64,000 nucleotides of DNA from Acanthopleura granulata. Its lineage: Eukaryota; Mollusca; Polyplacophora; Chitonida; Chitonidae. This document shows positions 25,716 to 36,520 of this stretch, in pieces (positions within the stretch are counted from its first letter, which is position 1; each line of letters begins with the position of its first letter). The notes below the pieces were generated by a model. That model searched no databases, was not told the DNA's origin, and worked only from the letters and a program-made list of their open reading frames with translations. The stretch is from NCBI GenBank assembly GCA_016165875.1, contig JABBOT010000034.1:2025322-2089321 (forward strand), written 5' to 3'. The position numbers and the translations under genes are program-made.

Positions 25716-28443
25716 TGCGATTTCGCACTATATCAAAGCATCTTACAGCAAGGCTACACTGTTTACACGTCTGTTTACACGTCTGTTTACATGTACTCTC
25801 AGTGGATTTCAGGTGGAATTTCAGTAGATTCCACAGTTCTAGATTTTTTGCTCGTTTAACTTAATCAGATCTGAGTGGCATGGTGATTGTAGCCTCGTAT
25901 GAAAACATTGTGTATACAGGTACATACGGATAGCAATGCTACAGAGTGCCTGTTTGACAGTCTAGGGTGTGGCAGTACAGTGATGTCTAGTATTTCACCC
26001 AGGTCACTTGAGATCTGTATATATCAGTCTTGATAGTGGTTCAGAGCTCAATACAACTGGATTGTCTCTATCCTTAGACACGAACACTAGTGTGCAGGGC
26101 CGGGCAAAATGGGTGCGTAAAAGCGACCAGAAGTTCAAGCACATGTGTTCATGTAAAGACTTCTGTGTCAACAACCACGCAGGCCATTTCATGGTACATA
26201 AGAAACTATGATGGAATGAAAATGTCATATCAAACTGAAGTACACTGTACAATGAGCCATCGTTAATAGTATGTTGTGTATAAGTGGACCAACTGGTCTA
26301 AAAAGGGCCAGAAAGTTTCTTTCTCATTGGCAGTTTTTTCTCATGGGTAGTTTTTTCTTATTGGCAGTTTTTATTGGCATTTTGATGGAGTGCAAGTTTC
26401 TTTAAAATCCCCATATTTATCAGTAGCTAAAATAGACAAAACAGAAAAACAAAACAATTCCATATGGACCTACCATTTGTTCTGCCAGGGTTGCGTTACC
26501 CCCAACAAAAAAATCTGTTATGGAAGGGATTGGGTGAAACAGTGGATGTGTTTGCTTCTTGCTGAGGGCAGGGGGTGGGGGATTGGGGATGGGGAAGTCA
26601 GCAGACAAACAGGCAGTTTGGTCATGGACTTTGTTACCAGATGAAGTAATGACACTGTAAAGATGTTTATCCCCAAATTTGATGGGTGCCTTCCAGCGAA
26701 GTCATTAGCTTTCTCCCTGTGCTTATGTTAAATTGATTGTCTGCCGAGAAAAATTCACTGTTTTATTTTAGAAACATAAAACTTGTTTCTAATGGACTAG
26801 GCGAGATCACTGGGCCTTTTTTTTTTTTTTTTTTTTTTTATTTACATGTATGTATGTCAAGTCTAGTACCTCTTTAAAGTACCTAGTACCTTCTTTTGAA
26901 TTTAATTATATGAAATATGGTTTTATATACATGCTCATGTAAGTGCAGGTCTTCCTTCAGTGGGACCTAAGTTCAGATTGATCTGTTTACATAATCCTAG
27001 CAGGAAGGCTTATAACATATAAAGATTGTACATTGGACATACTGAGATATTGGCTTTTTGGTGTGTGTCTATGTAATAACTGTCAATGAAACTGTATCTT
27101 TTCTGGACAGTGCCAAAAAAAACTTACTAAAGCTGGCATGTTTACATGTTAGAAATAAAAGAAAAACATGCAAACTCTACATGTATCCATGGACATCATC
27201 TGTATGAGCTATCTCCATGACACTTTCAGCTGAATTTGCATGAAGCATGCCCTGTGTACCTGTGTCTTGTGTGTAGTATTACTGGTGCATGCCGCACGTC
27301 TCAGGTGTAAATTACAGGCAAGAATGGAAAGCCCTGCTGATATGGTAATGATGTTATGACCCTGGTGATCATATCTAAATTTATCAGAGTGGGTACCATA
27401 TCTGGGTGTTTATTTATGTAACCTGCCTCACCTGATGAGGACACGAACAACAAAGCACCAGGGTCACCTTTTGTCCAGGTGATATTTGTTCGCAGGTAGG
27501 AGGTTGTGAATCTCATTACCATATTTTCTTCAGCCTCACCTGTTGGCAGGTCTATATATCCATATATACCTGTTTAAACAAGGTGGAGAATGGGTTTTGA
27601 TAGATAGTGTTTTAGTGTCCCAGTTTTGCCTCAGTTTTACCTTTACCTGTCTCCGATGCATCATACCTGAACTTTACACCTGGATTATCGGTGCAAGCAC
27701 TTGTAGAAGCGCATTAGCTCTTGAAGGACTCCACACACCTGGATGAATTCTACACAAACACACAGGTGCTTGGAACGCTGATGGATGTACCTGTCCACAG
27801 TGCACGTACATGAACAGGTAAATAATGTAAATAGCATACCTGTGATTTGGTGATCTCTTCTCTTTGATTTAAATGACCTACATCAATAGGTTTGAAAGTC
27901 ATCTGAATGTATACCTGTGCAGCTGTGCAGATCGGTTTTAATGCAAACCACACATATGTAATCTATGCTTACAGATCATGTGGTTACGCTGAACTACAGA
28001 TGCCATCAGCACGTATCTTTATACATATAGATAAATCTGTTCTAACCTATTTAAGCTGACTTACCTACACTCCTGTTATCCAGGAGTATATAGCTAGGTA
28101 AATTGATGCCCCTGAGCTTGTTAATAGACAAGGTTTCCTTCGATCACTGCAGTACAGGTACATGTACATTGGCTGGCACAGGTATGCAGCTGCATGAATT
28201 GTGACGCGGACTTAATTGTCAGAGGATGCCTGTAATGTGTTAAACTCAACAGGTGCTAACAACGCCTTGAAGATACAGATTGACGTACAGGCTTTGTTTG
28301 TAATGTTCATACCTGAAGGTATATATTCGATAAGTGTTTTACCAAAAACGTCTTATATTAAATTAAGGCAGTGATTTGAGTGTTCTGCATACATTTGTAC
28401 TGGCTAGGTTAGTTCCATGTGCTACATGTTCACTTGTGTCTAC
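25716..28443. other. non-coding DNA, ACCTG/CAGGT-dense in its second half
   Basis: Small tandem features: a 12-bp unit GTCTGTTTACAC about 3 times at 25,760-25,794, and an 18-bp TCATTGGCAGTTTTTT-type unit about 3 times at 26,321-26,380. A T-run of 23 lies at 26,817-26,839. Between 27,240 and 28,330 I counted 22 ACCTG/CAGGT pentamers. No exon recognised. Confidence 0.55.
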
Positions 28444-28571
28444 AGAACCTCCGAATGGCCGTGGGTTTCCCCCGGGCTGTGCCTGGTTTCCTACCATAAT
28501 GCTGGTCGCGGTTGTATAAGTGAAATATTCTTGAGTACGGCATAAAACATTAATTAAATAAATGAATAAAT
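28444..28571 (+). mobile_element. SINE copy, 5'-truncated
   Basis: Reads GGCCGTGGGTTTCCCCCGGG, CCATAATGCTGGTCGCGG, TATAAGTGAAATATTCTTGA and ends ATTAAATAAATGAATAAAT. Only 300 bp upstream of the full-length copy, in the same orientation. Confidence 0.9.
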
Positions 28572-28861
28572 GTCTACATGTGCTTTTGAAGTTCCTTTAT
28601 ACATGTAGCTATATTCTCTCAGTTTTTCTAAAATTTATTATCTCAAGCATTAATTCATGTAAATGCAGTTGGCCAACTTTAAACCCATCACTTGTTAAGA
28701 GAGAACTTATATACTTACTTACTTGTAGTTATTTTATGTGTTGAAGGCACAGACTTCTACTACTAGATGCTGTATGAATTGCTATAGTCTGTGTAATGAC
28801 TACTATTTAAATTTCTTTCCCCTTTTCACTGCTGTGGTCAGAGTTTTGGTTGACCCTGTAT

Positions 28862-29203
28862 AAAGTTTACTGGGCGGCCTCCGTGGCTCAGTCGTTCAGC
28901 TTGTTATCACAGCACAATGACCCGAAGCCTCCTACCAATGCAATCACTGTGAGTTCAAGACAGCTCATGAGGCTTCCTCTCCGGTCGTACGTGGGAAGGC
29001 CTGCCAGCAACCTGTGGATGGTCGTGGGAAGGTCTGCCAGCAACCTGTGGATGGTCGTGGGTTTCCCTCGGGCTGTGCCCGGTTTCCTCCCACCATAATG
29101 CTGGCCGCCGTCATGTACATGAAATATTCTTGTGTACGGCATAAAACCCCCAATCAAATAAATAAATAAATAAATAAATAAATAAATGCATAAAGGTTAC
29201 TGG
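28862..29203 (+). mobile_element. full-length SINE with tRNA head and target-site duplication
   Basis: The body runs from about 28,874 to 29,191. The head has an A-box-like TGGCTCAGTCG (from 28,884) and a B-box-like GAGTTCAAGA (28,951-28,960), as in Pol III-transcribed tRNA-derived SINEs. The core follows (GGTTTCCTCCCACCATAATG, CTGGCCGCCGTC, AAATATTCTTG) and then an (AAAT)n tail. AAAGTTTACTGG (28,862-28,873) and AAAGGTTACTGG (29,192-29,203) flank it and match at 11 of 12 bases, which fits a target-site duplication. A 33-bp segment is tandemly duplicated inside the core (starts at 28,991 and 29,024). Overlapping ORFs are chance. Confidence 0.95.
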
Positions 29204-29239
29204 TGAATATAGGCAGCCATTCGTTTCAAACCTCCTTAG

Positions 29240-29365
29240 GTCCCAGTTGCACAAAGCCCTCCTAACGTAGCTACCGTAGCTACCATGACGACGTAATACG
29301 TACAGTGCTGGTTGTCATAGTAGCTATGAGTTCGTAACGTTGAGAGGGCTTCATGCAAGTGGGCT
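29240..29365. mobile_element. palindromic foldback (MITE-like) element
   Basis: The left arm starts TCCCAGTTGCACAAAGCCCT. The right arm, read on the minus strand, starts GCCCACTTGCATGAAGCCCT. Both arms continue into CTCNTAACG- and TAGCTAC-type strings, so about 126 bp folds on itself. No coding capacity; the transposase source is not visible. Confidence 0.75.
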
Positions 29366-31020
29366 CTGCTCTTGGAAGGCTGGCATTGATGGAATTTGCT
29401 GATCTGAGATTTGAAAACATGTTGCACTTTATCAACTGTACCAACATACTTACTCAGTGAAACTCTGACGCATCTAAAAACTGAGATCTTGTCGATACCG
29501 ACCATGCCACTTGGTCCACTTTTATCTCCATTTAAAACCCATGATATTTTTGTTGAACACACCGACACTTGTTTAAGTGGCATTTAGAAGTTGGGATGGA
29601 AGTACACTGGAACATGTCTTTCTTATGGATATACAACTTCTTGGTTTATTATCACGACGTTTCGATGTAGATACTAACATCGTTAGCAAGTGAGTGAAAT
29701 CAAGACATCAACACTCTTAAATATAGCGAGTAGAGATACAAGTGTCAACATGTAGAACAATATTCAGGGGGATTAGGCTCGATGGGGTTCCAGGTCAGTT
29801 TGGAGGATTAATAGGTCATAAGCTGAGGGAAGGTAAATCCCTTGATCTCTGTTGAGGCCAAGCTTTAATCTCTTTATCTGGATGGCATCTTGTAGTTTAC
29901 GCTTTTTCCAGTTGGGTTGATTAGAGTTTAGTGTTCTGATTGTGTTCCATTTGATGGTGTGGAGTCCCTGATTGATGACATTCAACTCATTCAGTCTTAA
30001 GAGACTTGTACTAAGTCCTAAACCAAAACACACAATTAGGATATTTACTTTCAGGGATTTTGTAAGATGGAAACATTTTTACTTTCACTTGGCATGTATG
30101 AAAAAATTTAACAACGTAACAAACAATGCATCATTAGTTACAGTTCTACACATGTTTACTCAGCCTATTTGTTTTTCTATGTAGGCCTACAGGTAGGTCT
30201 ATTCCTCAAGAAAAGTTGAGGCGAAAAATCAATGTAATTCACTTTTCTTGCTCGAAAGGAACTTTGCTTATTTAAGAGGCACGTCTGTGAACAAGAATGT
30301 ACCGGAAAGTGTTGTTGTTGTTGCATACGGTATATTCCACAAACCAGCATCTTGTCAAAACCGACATTTTCTCACGGACCCTGGCATGGTCGGTTTAGAC
30401 AAGTTTTATCGTGTATGCTTTAATTGCAGTGCAAATGTGTAACACACTTTACTCTGCCCTCTTTCAGTGTACATAAGCGAGTGATACCGTCAGAGTTTGT
30501 TCAGCCGTCAGTGTTCGGGTACAAAAAGTACATGATCATGCCAGCAACTTTTCACTGGCCACCCGTTTCTATTCATTTCCTTACATTTATGTTCATTGAG
30601 CATTACAAATATGTTGAAACGCTCTGTTCACTCTGCAGTTTGGCCGTTAAGTTTTGGTTACGTAATCGATAATAGTTTATTGACACACAACCTAAGTATA
30701 CATATACTCACAGGTCTGTGTTAAGATGTAAATATCTTTACATTTTATCCCCCGCCCCCTATGGTGCTCTACCTTTGAACCTGAACGCGCCTTTGGGAAG
30801 AGTACTGTATTTTTGAGGACAGTACGTGGTAACATGGTAAAAGAGTCGATCAAATAATCTGTAAATAACTAATGCAAGATAAGTAAGCAGATGTTACAAG
30901 TATATATTTTGGGCGTTTCTTTGCTCTATAAACTCGGGTCTCCAACGTATCGCCTAAGACGCATGTGGCAATTAAGGCCTACAGACAACCAGCGGGTGGT
31001 TATAGCAGTTATAGCAGCAG
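29366..31020. other. non-coding DNA, nothing recognised
   Basis: ORFs at 29,773-30,033 (minus) and 30,424-30,672 (plus) have no recognisable domain or splice borders. No tandem structure. Confidence 0.5.
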
Positions 31021-31100
31021 TTTCTGCTAGGTCCTACCCCTTTATTTCCCACCATAGTGCTATCCGCTGATTGTGTAAGCGAAATATTGGCATGGTGAAG
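31021..31100 (+). mobile_element. decayed SINE fragment
   Basis: TTTCCCACCATAGTGCTATC followed by TGTGTAAGCGAAATATTGGC matches the 3' core of the main SINE. Both ends are lost. Confidence 0.55.
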
Positions 31101-31595
31101 TTCATGCGTGTGCAGTCCAGCCCTTAACCAATGAGGTGTTGGCTCCAACTGGGCAATTATACAACTTGATAAAGTGGCAAATTGTTGATAAATGAAACAG
31201 AGCAATCAGAATCAATCCATCATTTTCTCACAAATACACTAGTTCAAAACCCTCCTTGAAAATTAAAGACACTTAATTTTATAGATTTCACATGTAAAGG
31301 TTTCTGAAGACCTGATGAGTGTTTGAATTTATTATTATTAATGATGTTAATTAGCAGATTGACCCTGTTAAACCTCATAGAGCATGTACGGTTGAAAAGA
31401 ACCAGGTGGACTTCATTCACAGAGAAAGACGTTGACGCTTAGTAGCACTTTCTCGCCCGCTCACCTTGTTAAACTTCACCTGTAATTTCTCACATGACTG
31501 ACCAGATAATGCTAATCTATTTTCTGAAAATTCTTAAGAGCTGTTTCTTTCGGTAGAATTAATATACTTATCTGAACATATGGTAGACTGTATTT

Positions 31596-31800
31596 AACCT
31601 AAAATTTATAGTTCAATTAAGTCACACATTTTTGCTTGATTGTAATGATTCGTCCATCGTCTAGAACCTTTTAGAGGTGGGGTTTTTTGGGGGGGAGGGG
31701 AAAGTCTGATAAATTTTTTATCAGGATAACGTAAGTGTTGGCTTCATTTATGGCCTCTGTGGTTCTGAAAGTGTAATTTCGTTGGCGAAGTTTTCAGGTG
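31596..31800 (+). mobile_element. MITE family 1, diverged copy
   Basis: Starts AACCTAAAATTTA and continues AAGTCACACATTTTTGCTTG, as in the 45.9 and 51.1 kb copies. The right part (ATTTATGGCCTCTG..GAAAGTGTAATTTCG) is only loosely similar, so the right boundary is uncertain. Confidence 0.45.
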
Positions 31801-31930
31801 AAGTAAAGTAAACTGACATCCAAAAGGAAACTGTATTAATTACTAGTAGGTTAATCCTTGCTGTAAAATCTTAATTTACTTCTGGAGAATGGAATTTTGG
31901 ATTAAAATTGATGCAGTGTGTGAGACTTGC

Positions 31931-32501
31931 TCTGTCCTCTCGCCATTACATGGGTTATGAGTGCTTTCTCCGTCCTCTCGCCATTACATGGGTTATGAGT
32001 GCTTTCTCCGTCCTCTCGCCATTACATGGTGTATGAGTGCTTTCTCCGTCCTGTCGCCATTACATGGTGTATGAGTGCTTTCTCCGTCCTGTCGCCATTA
32101 CATGGTGTATGGGTGCTTTCTCCGTCCTCTCGCCGTTACATGGTGTATGGGTGCTTTCTCCGTCCTCTCGCCGTTACATGGTGTATGGGTGCTTTCTCCG
32201 TCCTCTCGCCGTTACATGGTGTATGGGTGCTTTCTCCATCCTCTCGCCGTTACATGGTTTATGGGTGCTTTCTCCGTCCTCTCGCCATTACATGGTGTAT
32301 GGGTGCTTTCTCCGTCCTCTCGCCGTTACATGGTGTATGGGTGCTTTCTCCGTCCTCTCGCCATTACATGGTGTATGGGTGCTTTCTCCGTCCTCTCGCC
32401 GTTACATGGTGTATGGGTGCTTTCTCCGTCCTCTCGCCGTTACATGGTGTATGGGTGCTTTCTCCATCCTCTCGCCGTTACATGGTGTATGGGTGCTTTC
32501 T
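31931..32501 (+). repeat. 38-bp minisatellite, 15 copies
   Basis: 571 bp divided by 38 gives 15.0 copies. Each unit contains CCTCTCGCC, then A or G followed by TTACATGG, then TGTATGGGTGCTTTCTCC. Variants are CCATTACA versus CCGTTACA, TATGAGTG versus TATGGGTG, CTCTCGCC versus CTGTCGCC, and CCATCC versus CCGTCC. The first two units read ATGGGTTATGAG. Because 38 is not a multiple of 3 and the unit lacks stops in any phase, all three forward frames stay open with the same peptide cycle shifted. The 161-181 codon ORFs are therefore not evidence for a gene. Confidence 0.97.
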
Positions 32502-33030
32502 GTTTGTCTGCAACAAAAAAAGATTTCATGAAAAGTTACATTAGAGTAGTTGAAATTTGAACCTTAGGTAAATATGCAAGATATCTGTGGTATGTACACT
32601 GTAGATAGAAATAAAAATAGAAATTCAGAGGAAAGCATAAGTCACATTGTCACGATACTTGTTGTATGGAAGACAGATTTGCATGACTGTGCAGTAAGGT
32701 GGAACACTTTGCAGCATGTGTTTATTTGTTTATTTAACCTCATGTTCAGGAATGTTTCATTCATACTTTGTGTGTGATAGCAGTGAGTATTATGGGCAGA
32801 GAAAACCGGATGCCCAAAATGTTTAGCCATCAGTTAACCGTTGGCAAGATACTGATGAACTTTCCCACATGAGATAAGGTACATATTTCTTTTTCCAAGA
32901 GTGTAAAGTTGTGTGCAACCTGCTTTTAATGAGCAGTGCCCTAACAAATTTTGGAGAGCCCTTGCCTAAAATAAGAGTGAACCGCTACCTTGTGAACCTC
33001 ATGGTTTTAAGATGGGTTCTAGCTCTCTTA
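32502..33030. other. non-coding DNA, nothing recognised
   Basis: No coding or repeat signal identified. Confidence 0.5.
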
Positions 33031-33160
33031 GTACAAATAGGTACCTGACGTTTTTGGAAACACCCCTGTGGACAAAAGGGTATGACCTTGTTTTCCCTGT
33101 TGTTTAACACGAGACAAAGTTCACTTGGGTCATACCATTTCCAACTTCTGATATATCAGG
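33031..33160 (+). repeat. dispersed repeat copy B (pair with 4.5 kb)
   Basis: Contains ATAGGTACCTGACGTTTTTG, GAAACACCCCTGTGG and, about 60 bp later, TTGGGTCATACCATTTCC, in the same order as 4,545-4,665. Confidence 0.6.
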
Positions 33161-34920
33161 TGAAACCAATGCCGAGTCCAAGAAAGACGATGAAATCTGA
33201 TATCTGAAACATGCCACCTGTGATTAGTTTTGTCATGTGAAACAGAATGCAATTGTTCACGTCAGTCTAGAGGAAACGTATTATTACAGACGGCAGGTGT
33301 ACGAGGTAACATAATCTTGTGTGGTATGTCAGGAGAGAGCAGTGGGTTCTTAAGTGCCTATTCCAACAGCTTTGTATATAAATCAGGGCTCAAACACAGG
33401 TATTGTAACTGTATGTATGTTTGCTCGTTTCTTTGACATGTTTGAAAGTTTCCAGTAGTAGTTACATATTGCTCATTTACAGATTGGGAATGTCAGGGCT
33501 TTACAGTAAAAGACAGCTCATGCCTAAGATATTGTTCATAAAAAAGGTTATAAAATTCTCTCCTGAATGTAAAAGCCTGTTTGAAATTGTATGAATTCAT
33601 TGCTGAATTATCTTCGTTTGAAGTTTGCAGTATTGTGCTTGCGACTGGGGATCATAAGATTTCCATGCTTGTAAGCTTATGGGGGATTAACCAATCAGAG
33701 AACTAGGAGATATCAGCTATTTATAAGCTGTGAAATAATTGTTCTGAGTTGTCTGTCAATGTAACATAGGGACAGGACACTGTTTTAATGGTATATGTTT
33801 TAATTATAACAAGTACATGAGTGACCAACACTGCAAATTATTTCCAGACCTTTGACCAAAACAAGTTTCTTGATCATTTCATGTGATAAATTGACATATA
33901 TACATAAGTTACAAACATAACCCTTGTGGCTTACTACAGTCTCATGTGACGACAGTGTTCCGCGCTTGAAAGAGTTGCGTCACAGCCCAGACAGAATGGC
34001 TCCGTTTCATGCTAGGTGACGGAGCACAATCAAATGTCAGTTTCGGCTGTCATGGTCGCTGTTAGAAAAAATTATTTACTGAAATAAACATAATATTGTC
34101 CAACCATTTTAGGCAAACTTAGCTTGAAACATGCACTGTTTTTCACTTTAAATGTCATGTATGTGCAGTGTATGCTGTCACAGTTGGGTTTAAAGAAATA
34201 CTTTTATAGCATTCTGACTAAATAACTGTGAGTTATTAGAACTTTACCTCTCTTACCTGTGCTTGTTTGTAATTCTGACAACATTGTATGAGGACTCAAA
34301 TACAGGTGTTGTCATTAACTTAGCCAGTCATTTGACATTTGAAAGTTTGATATACGTGCAGTTGTATAAACTTTCGTGAAATATTTGTATTTGAGCAGAT
34401 AAAGGAACACCCTTAAACCGATGCATGGGTTGTGTGTTAAGATTTCTGTACCGAATATTTTCTCAACATTTCCACAAATTTAAAACAGTATTTAACTTTA
34501 GACATGTTCAACCCAGTTTGTAGGTGTACATGTGTGTGTACATCCATATGTATAAAGTTGTCAGTTTGTCTCATAGATCCTCAGAATTAACTCTACATCT
34601 TGGAAAAGATGGAAAAACAGGGTTGGTTGGAGACGTTATGATGTTCCGCCCATCATGTGCCCACACATGGCCCTGCTGATATCGGCCACACATGTTCCTT
34701 GGTGGACCAGGAATGACAAAACCACCCACGTGCTGCTTTATCTGGATTTATCAGTCTTTTTATTTTTAGCATATGCTTGTACATTCTACATGCCATATGT
34801 GGTATTTGAAGATATTGGCCTTGTACGTGGAAGCATTTGTGCTGGTATTTCGATGCTGAGATAGATTAGTGTACACAAGTATTCAGTCTGTTATTTTGTT
34901 CAGCCCCTCCCTCTCCCCTC
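33161..34920. other. non-coding DNA, nothing recognised
   Basis: Chance-size ORFs only; no tandem structure or recognised element. Confidence 0.5.
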
Positions 34921-35028
34921 CCCGGGGCTCTGCCCAGCTTCCTCCCACCATAATGTGGTCGTCGTGGTGTAAGTGAAATATTCTTGAGTATGACGTAAAA
35001 CACCAGTCAAATAAATAACTGAATAAAT
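34921..35028 (+). mobile_element. SINE copy, 3' half only
   Basis: Reads CCCGGGGCTCTGCCCAGC, TTCCTCCCACCATAATG, GTAAGTGAAATATTCTTGAG and ends GTCAAATAAATAACTGAATA. Confidence 0.88.
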
Positions 35029-36122
35029 TTTGTTCCACCTGAAACACAAGCAGGAATCAAAATTGGCCTGTAATGGTGGTCAAAGCCATAATGTGTGAAC
35101 TGTTAATAAATCAAGCGGTTCCATATTGTACTGACCTAATTGCTTTTGATTAAAATAGGTTTTTATCTCATACATTTATTTATATGAATGAAGGGTTTTA
35201 TGATCACTGATAATTTTTGCAACATTTGCGGTATTGCAGCCACACCATGGTAACAACATGGTAATTTTTCAGCCATGTGTATGTTAAACAGTATATTTTG
35301 TTATACCTGTGTTATGATACAAGTAGTTCTTTTTATAATGAGAGGCTCACTAGTGGACATTGCCTCGTTCTTTTCCTAATCGATTCAGCTGTTTAGAAGT
35401 ATTCATTTTATTGACTGGGTCAGCAGGTGTCAGACTTGCACATTTCTGATAAATGATTTTGTGTCCGTTTTGTAAGAGGAATACACGACGTGTGCATAAC
35501 CCATGTAGAAAAAAAAAAATATCTTGCATATGGTCGTACTGTTCAAACACTCGACCCACTGTTCAATATTTGCTGATGGTTCTGTGCAAACATGTTGAGC
35601 AGTACAAAAAAAAACAGGCTAGGTGTAAGTTAGATCACCTCTCCGCTCTCTTTTGTTTGTTTTTTATCGGATAACCGTGTTCGTTTTGTCGACACTACCG
35701 GTTAATTCCGACGGTTAGAATGATTGTGTGCCACCTGTATATGAGGACGTTATCTAGCCTGATTATCCAGGTAATTCAGGTGAGAAGCGTTAGCCTGTTC
35801 AGGTGAGCAGACAGGACAAACCTCTGCTGAGGGGGCTGGGGACAGATCAATAATCTCTATCATTGCTGTATTGATGAGTTATTACTGTGTATTGATCCAG
35901 GATTACCTGCGAGGCACCTTCCGGCATGTCTTTATCAGGTGATAAACTGTTCCTGATCGAGTGACTATAAGCCTTGTATGGAAGAGCCACTGCCCTATTT
36001 CTTCAACAGTTTATACACAGGCTTATTTTTCTGCATTTTATGCTGATGTATGTGGTTTGTTTGTTTTATCCATGCTGAACTTGTTTGCTTAGGGTTTGGA
36101 GAGGGGTGTTGGGGGAGGGGGC
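35029..36122. other. non-coding DNA, nothing recognised
   Basis: Short A-runs; the 35.7-35.95 kb part is rich in CAGGT/ACCTG. No exon recognised. Confidence 0.5.
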
Positions 36123-36329
36123 GCAGTGACCCAGTAACCTCTCACCAGTGCCTCGAGTTCAAGTCCAGCTCATGTTGGCTTCGTCTCCAGTCGTTAGTGA
36201 GAGGGCCTGCTGACTACCAGATGGTTGATGGTTTTCTCCAGTTTCCTCCCACCGTAATGTTGGTTGCCGTCTTTGAAATATTCATGAGTAAGGCATAAAA
36301 GACCAGTCAAATAAATAATAAATAAATAA
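36123..36329 (+). mobile_element. SINE copy with partial tRNA head
   Basis: Starts near GCAGTGACCCAGTAACC and has a B-box-like GAGTTCAAGTCC. It continues GTTTCCTCCCACCGTAATG and GAAATATTCATGAGTAAGGC and ends in AAATAAATAATAAATAAATA. The A box is missing. Confidence 0.9.
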
Positions 36330-36461
36330 GGGTTTAGACATCACTATAAGGATTGTAATATTGGCCTCTAAAACCACTGACCTCTGGCATATTGTAATGT
36401 GTGTATCCTGCATGTGGCAGTAGGACTGCAGTAGGAATGAAACTGAGAGCAGTCGTGTTTA

Positions 36462-36520
36462 AATTTATTTGACTGGTGCCATGCTCAAGAATTTTTCACC
36501 CTTGTGACGCGATCAGATTA
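36462..36520 (-). mobile_element. SINE 3'-end fragment
   Basis: AAATTTATTTGACTGGTGCC followed by CATGCTCAAGAATTTTTCAC is the 3' end of the main SINE in reverse orientation. The rest is not recognisable. Confidence 0.6.

Noticed and set aside
28850..29583. ORFs of 62-115 codons
   Set aside because: They are translations of the SINE (28.9-29.2 kb) and of the foldback element (29.24-29.37 kb).
31999..32560. Cysteine/tryptophan-containing repeat protein
   Set aside because: Open in three frames because of the 38-bp period; the peptide cycle is identical in each.
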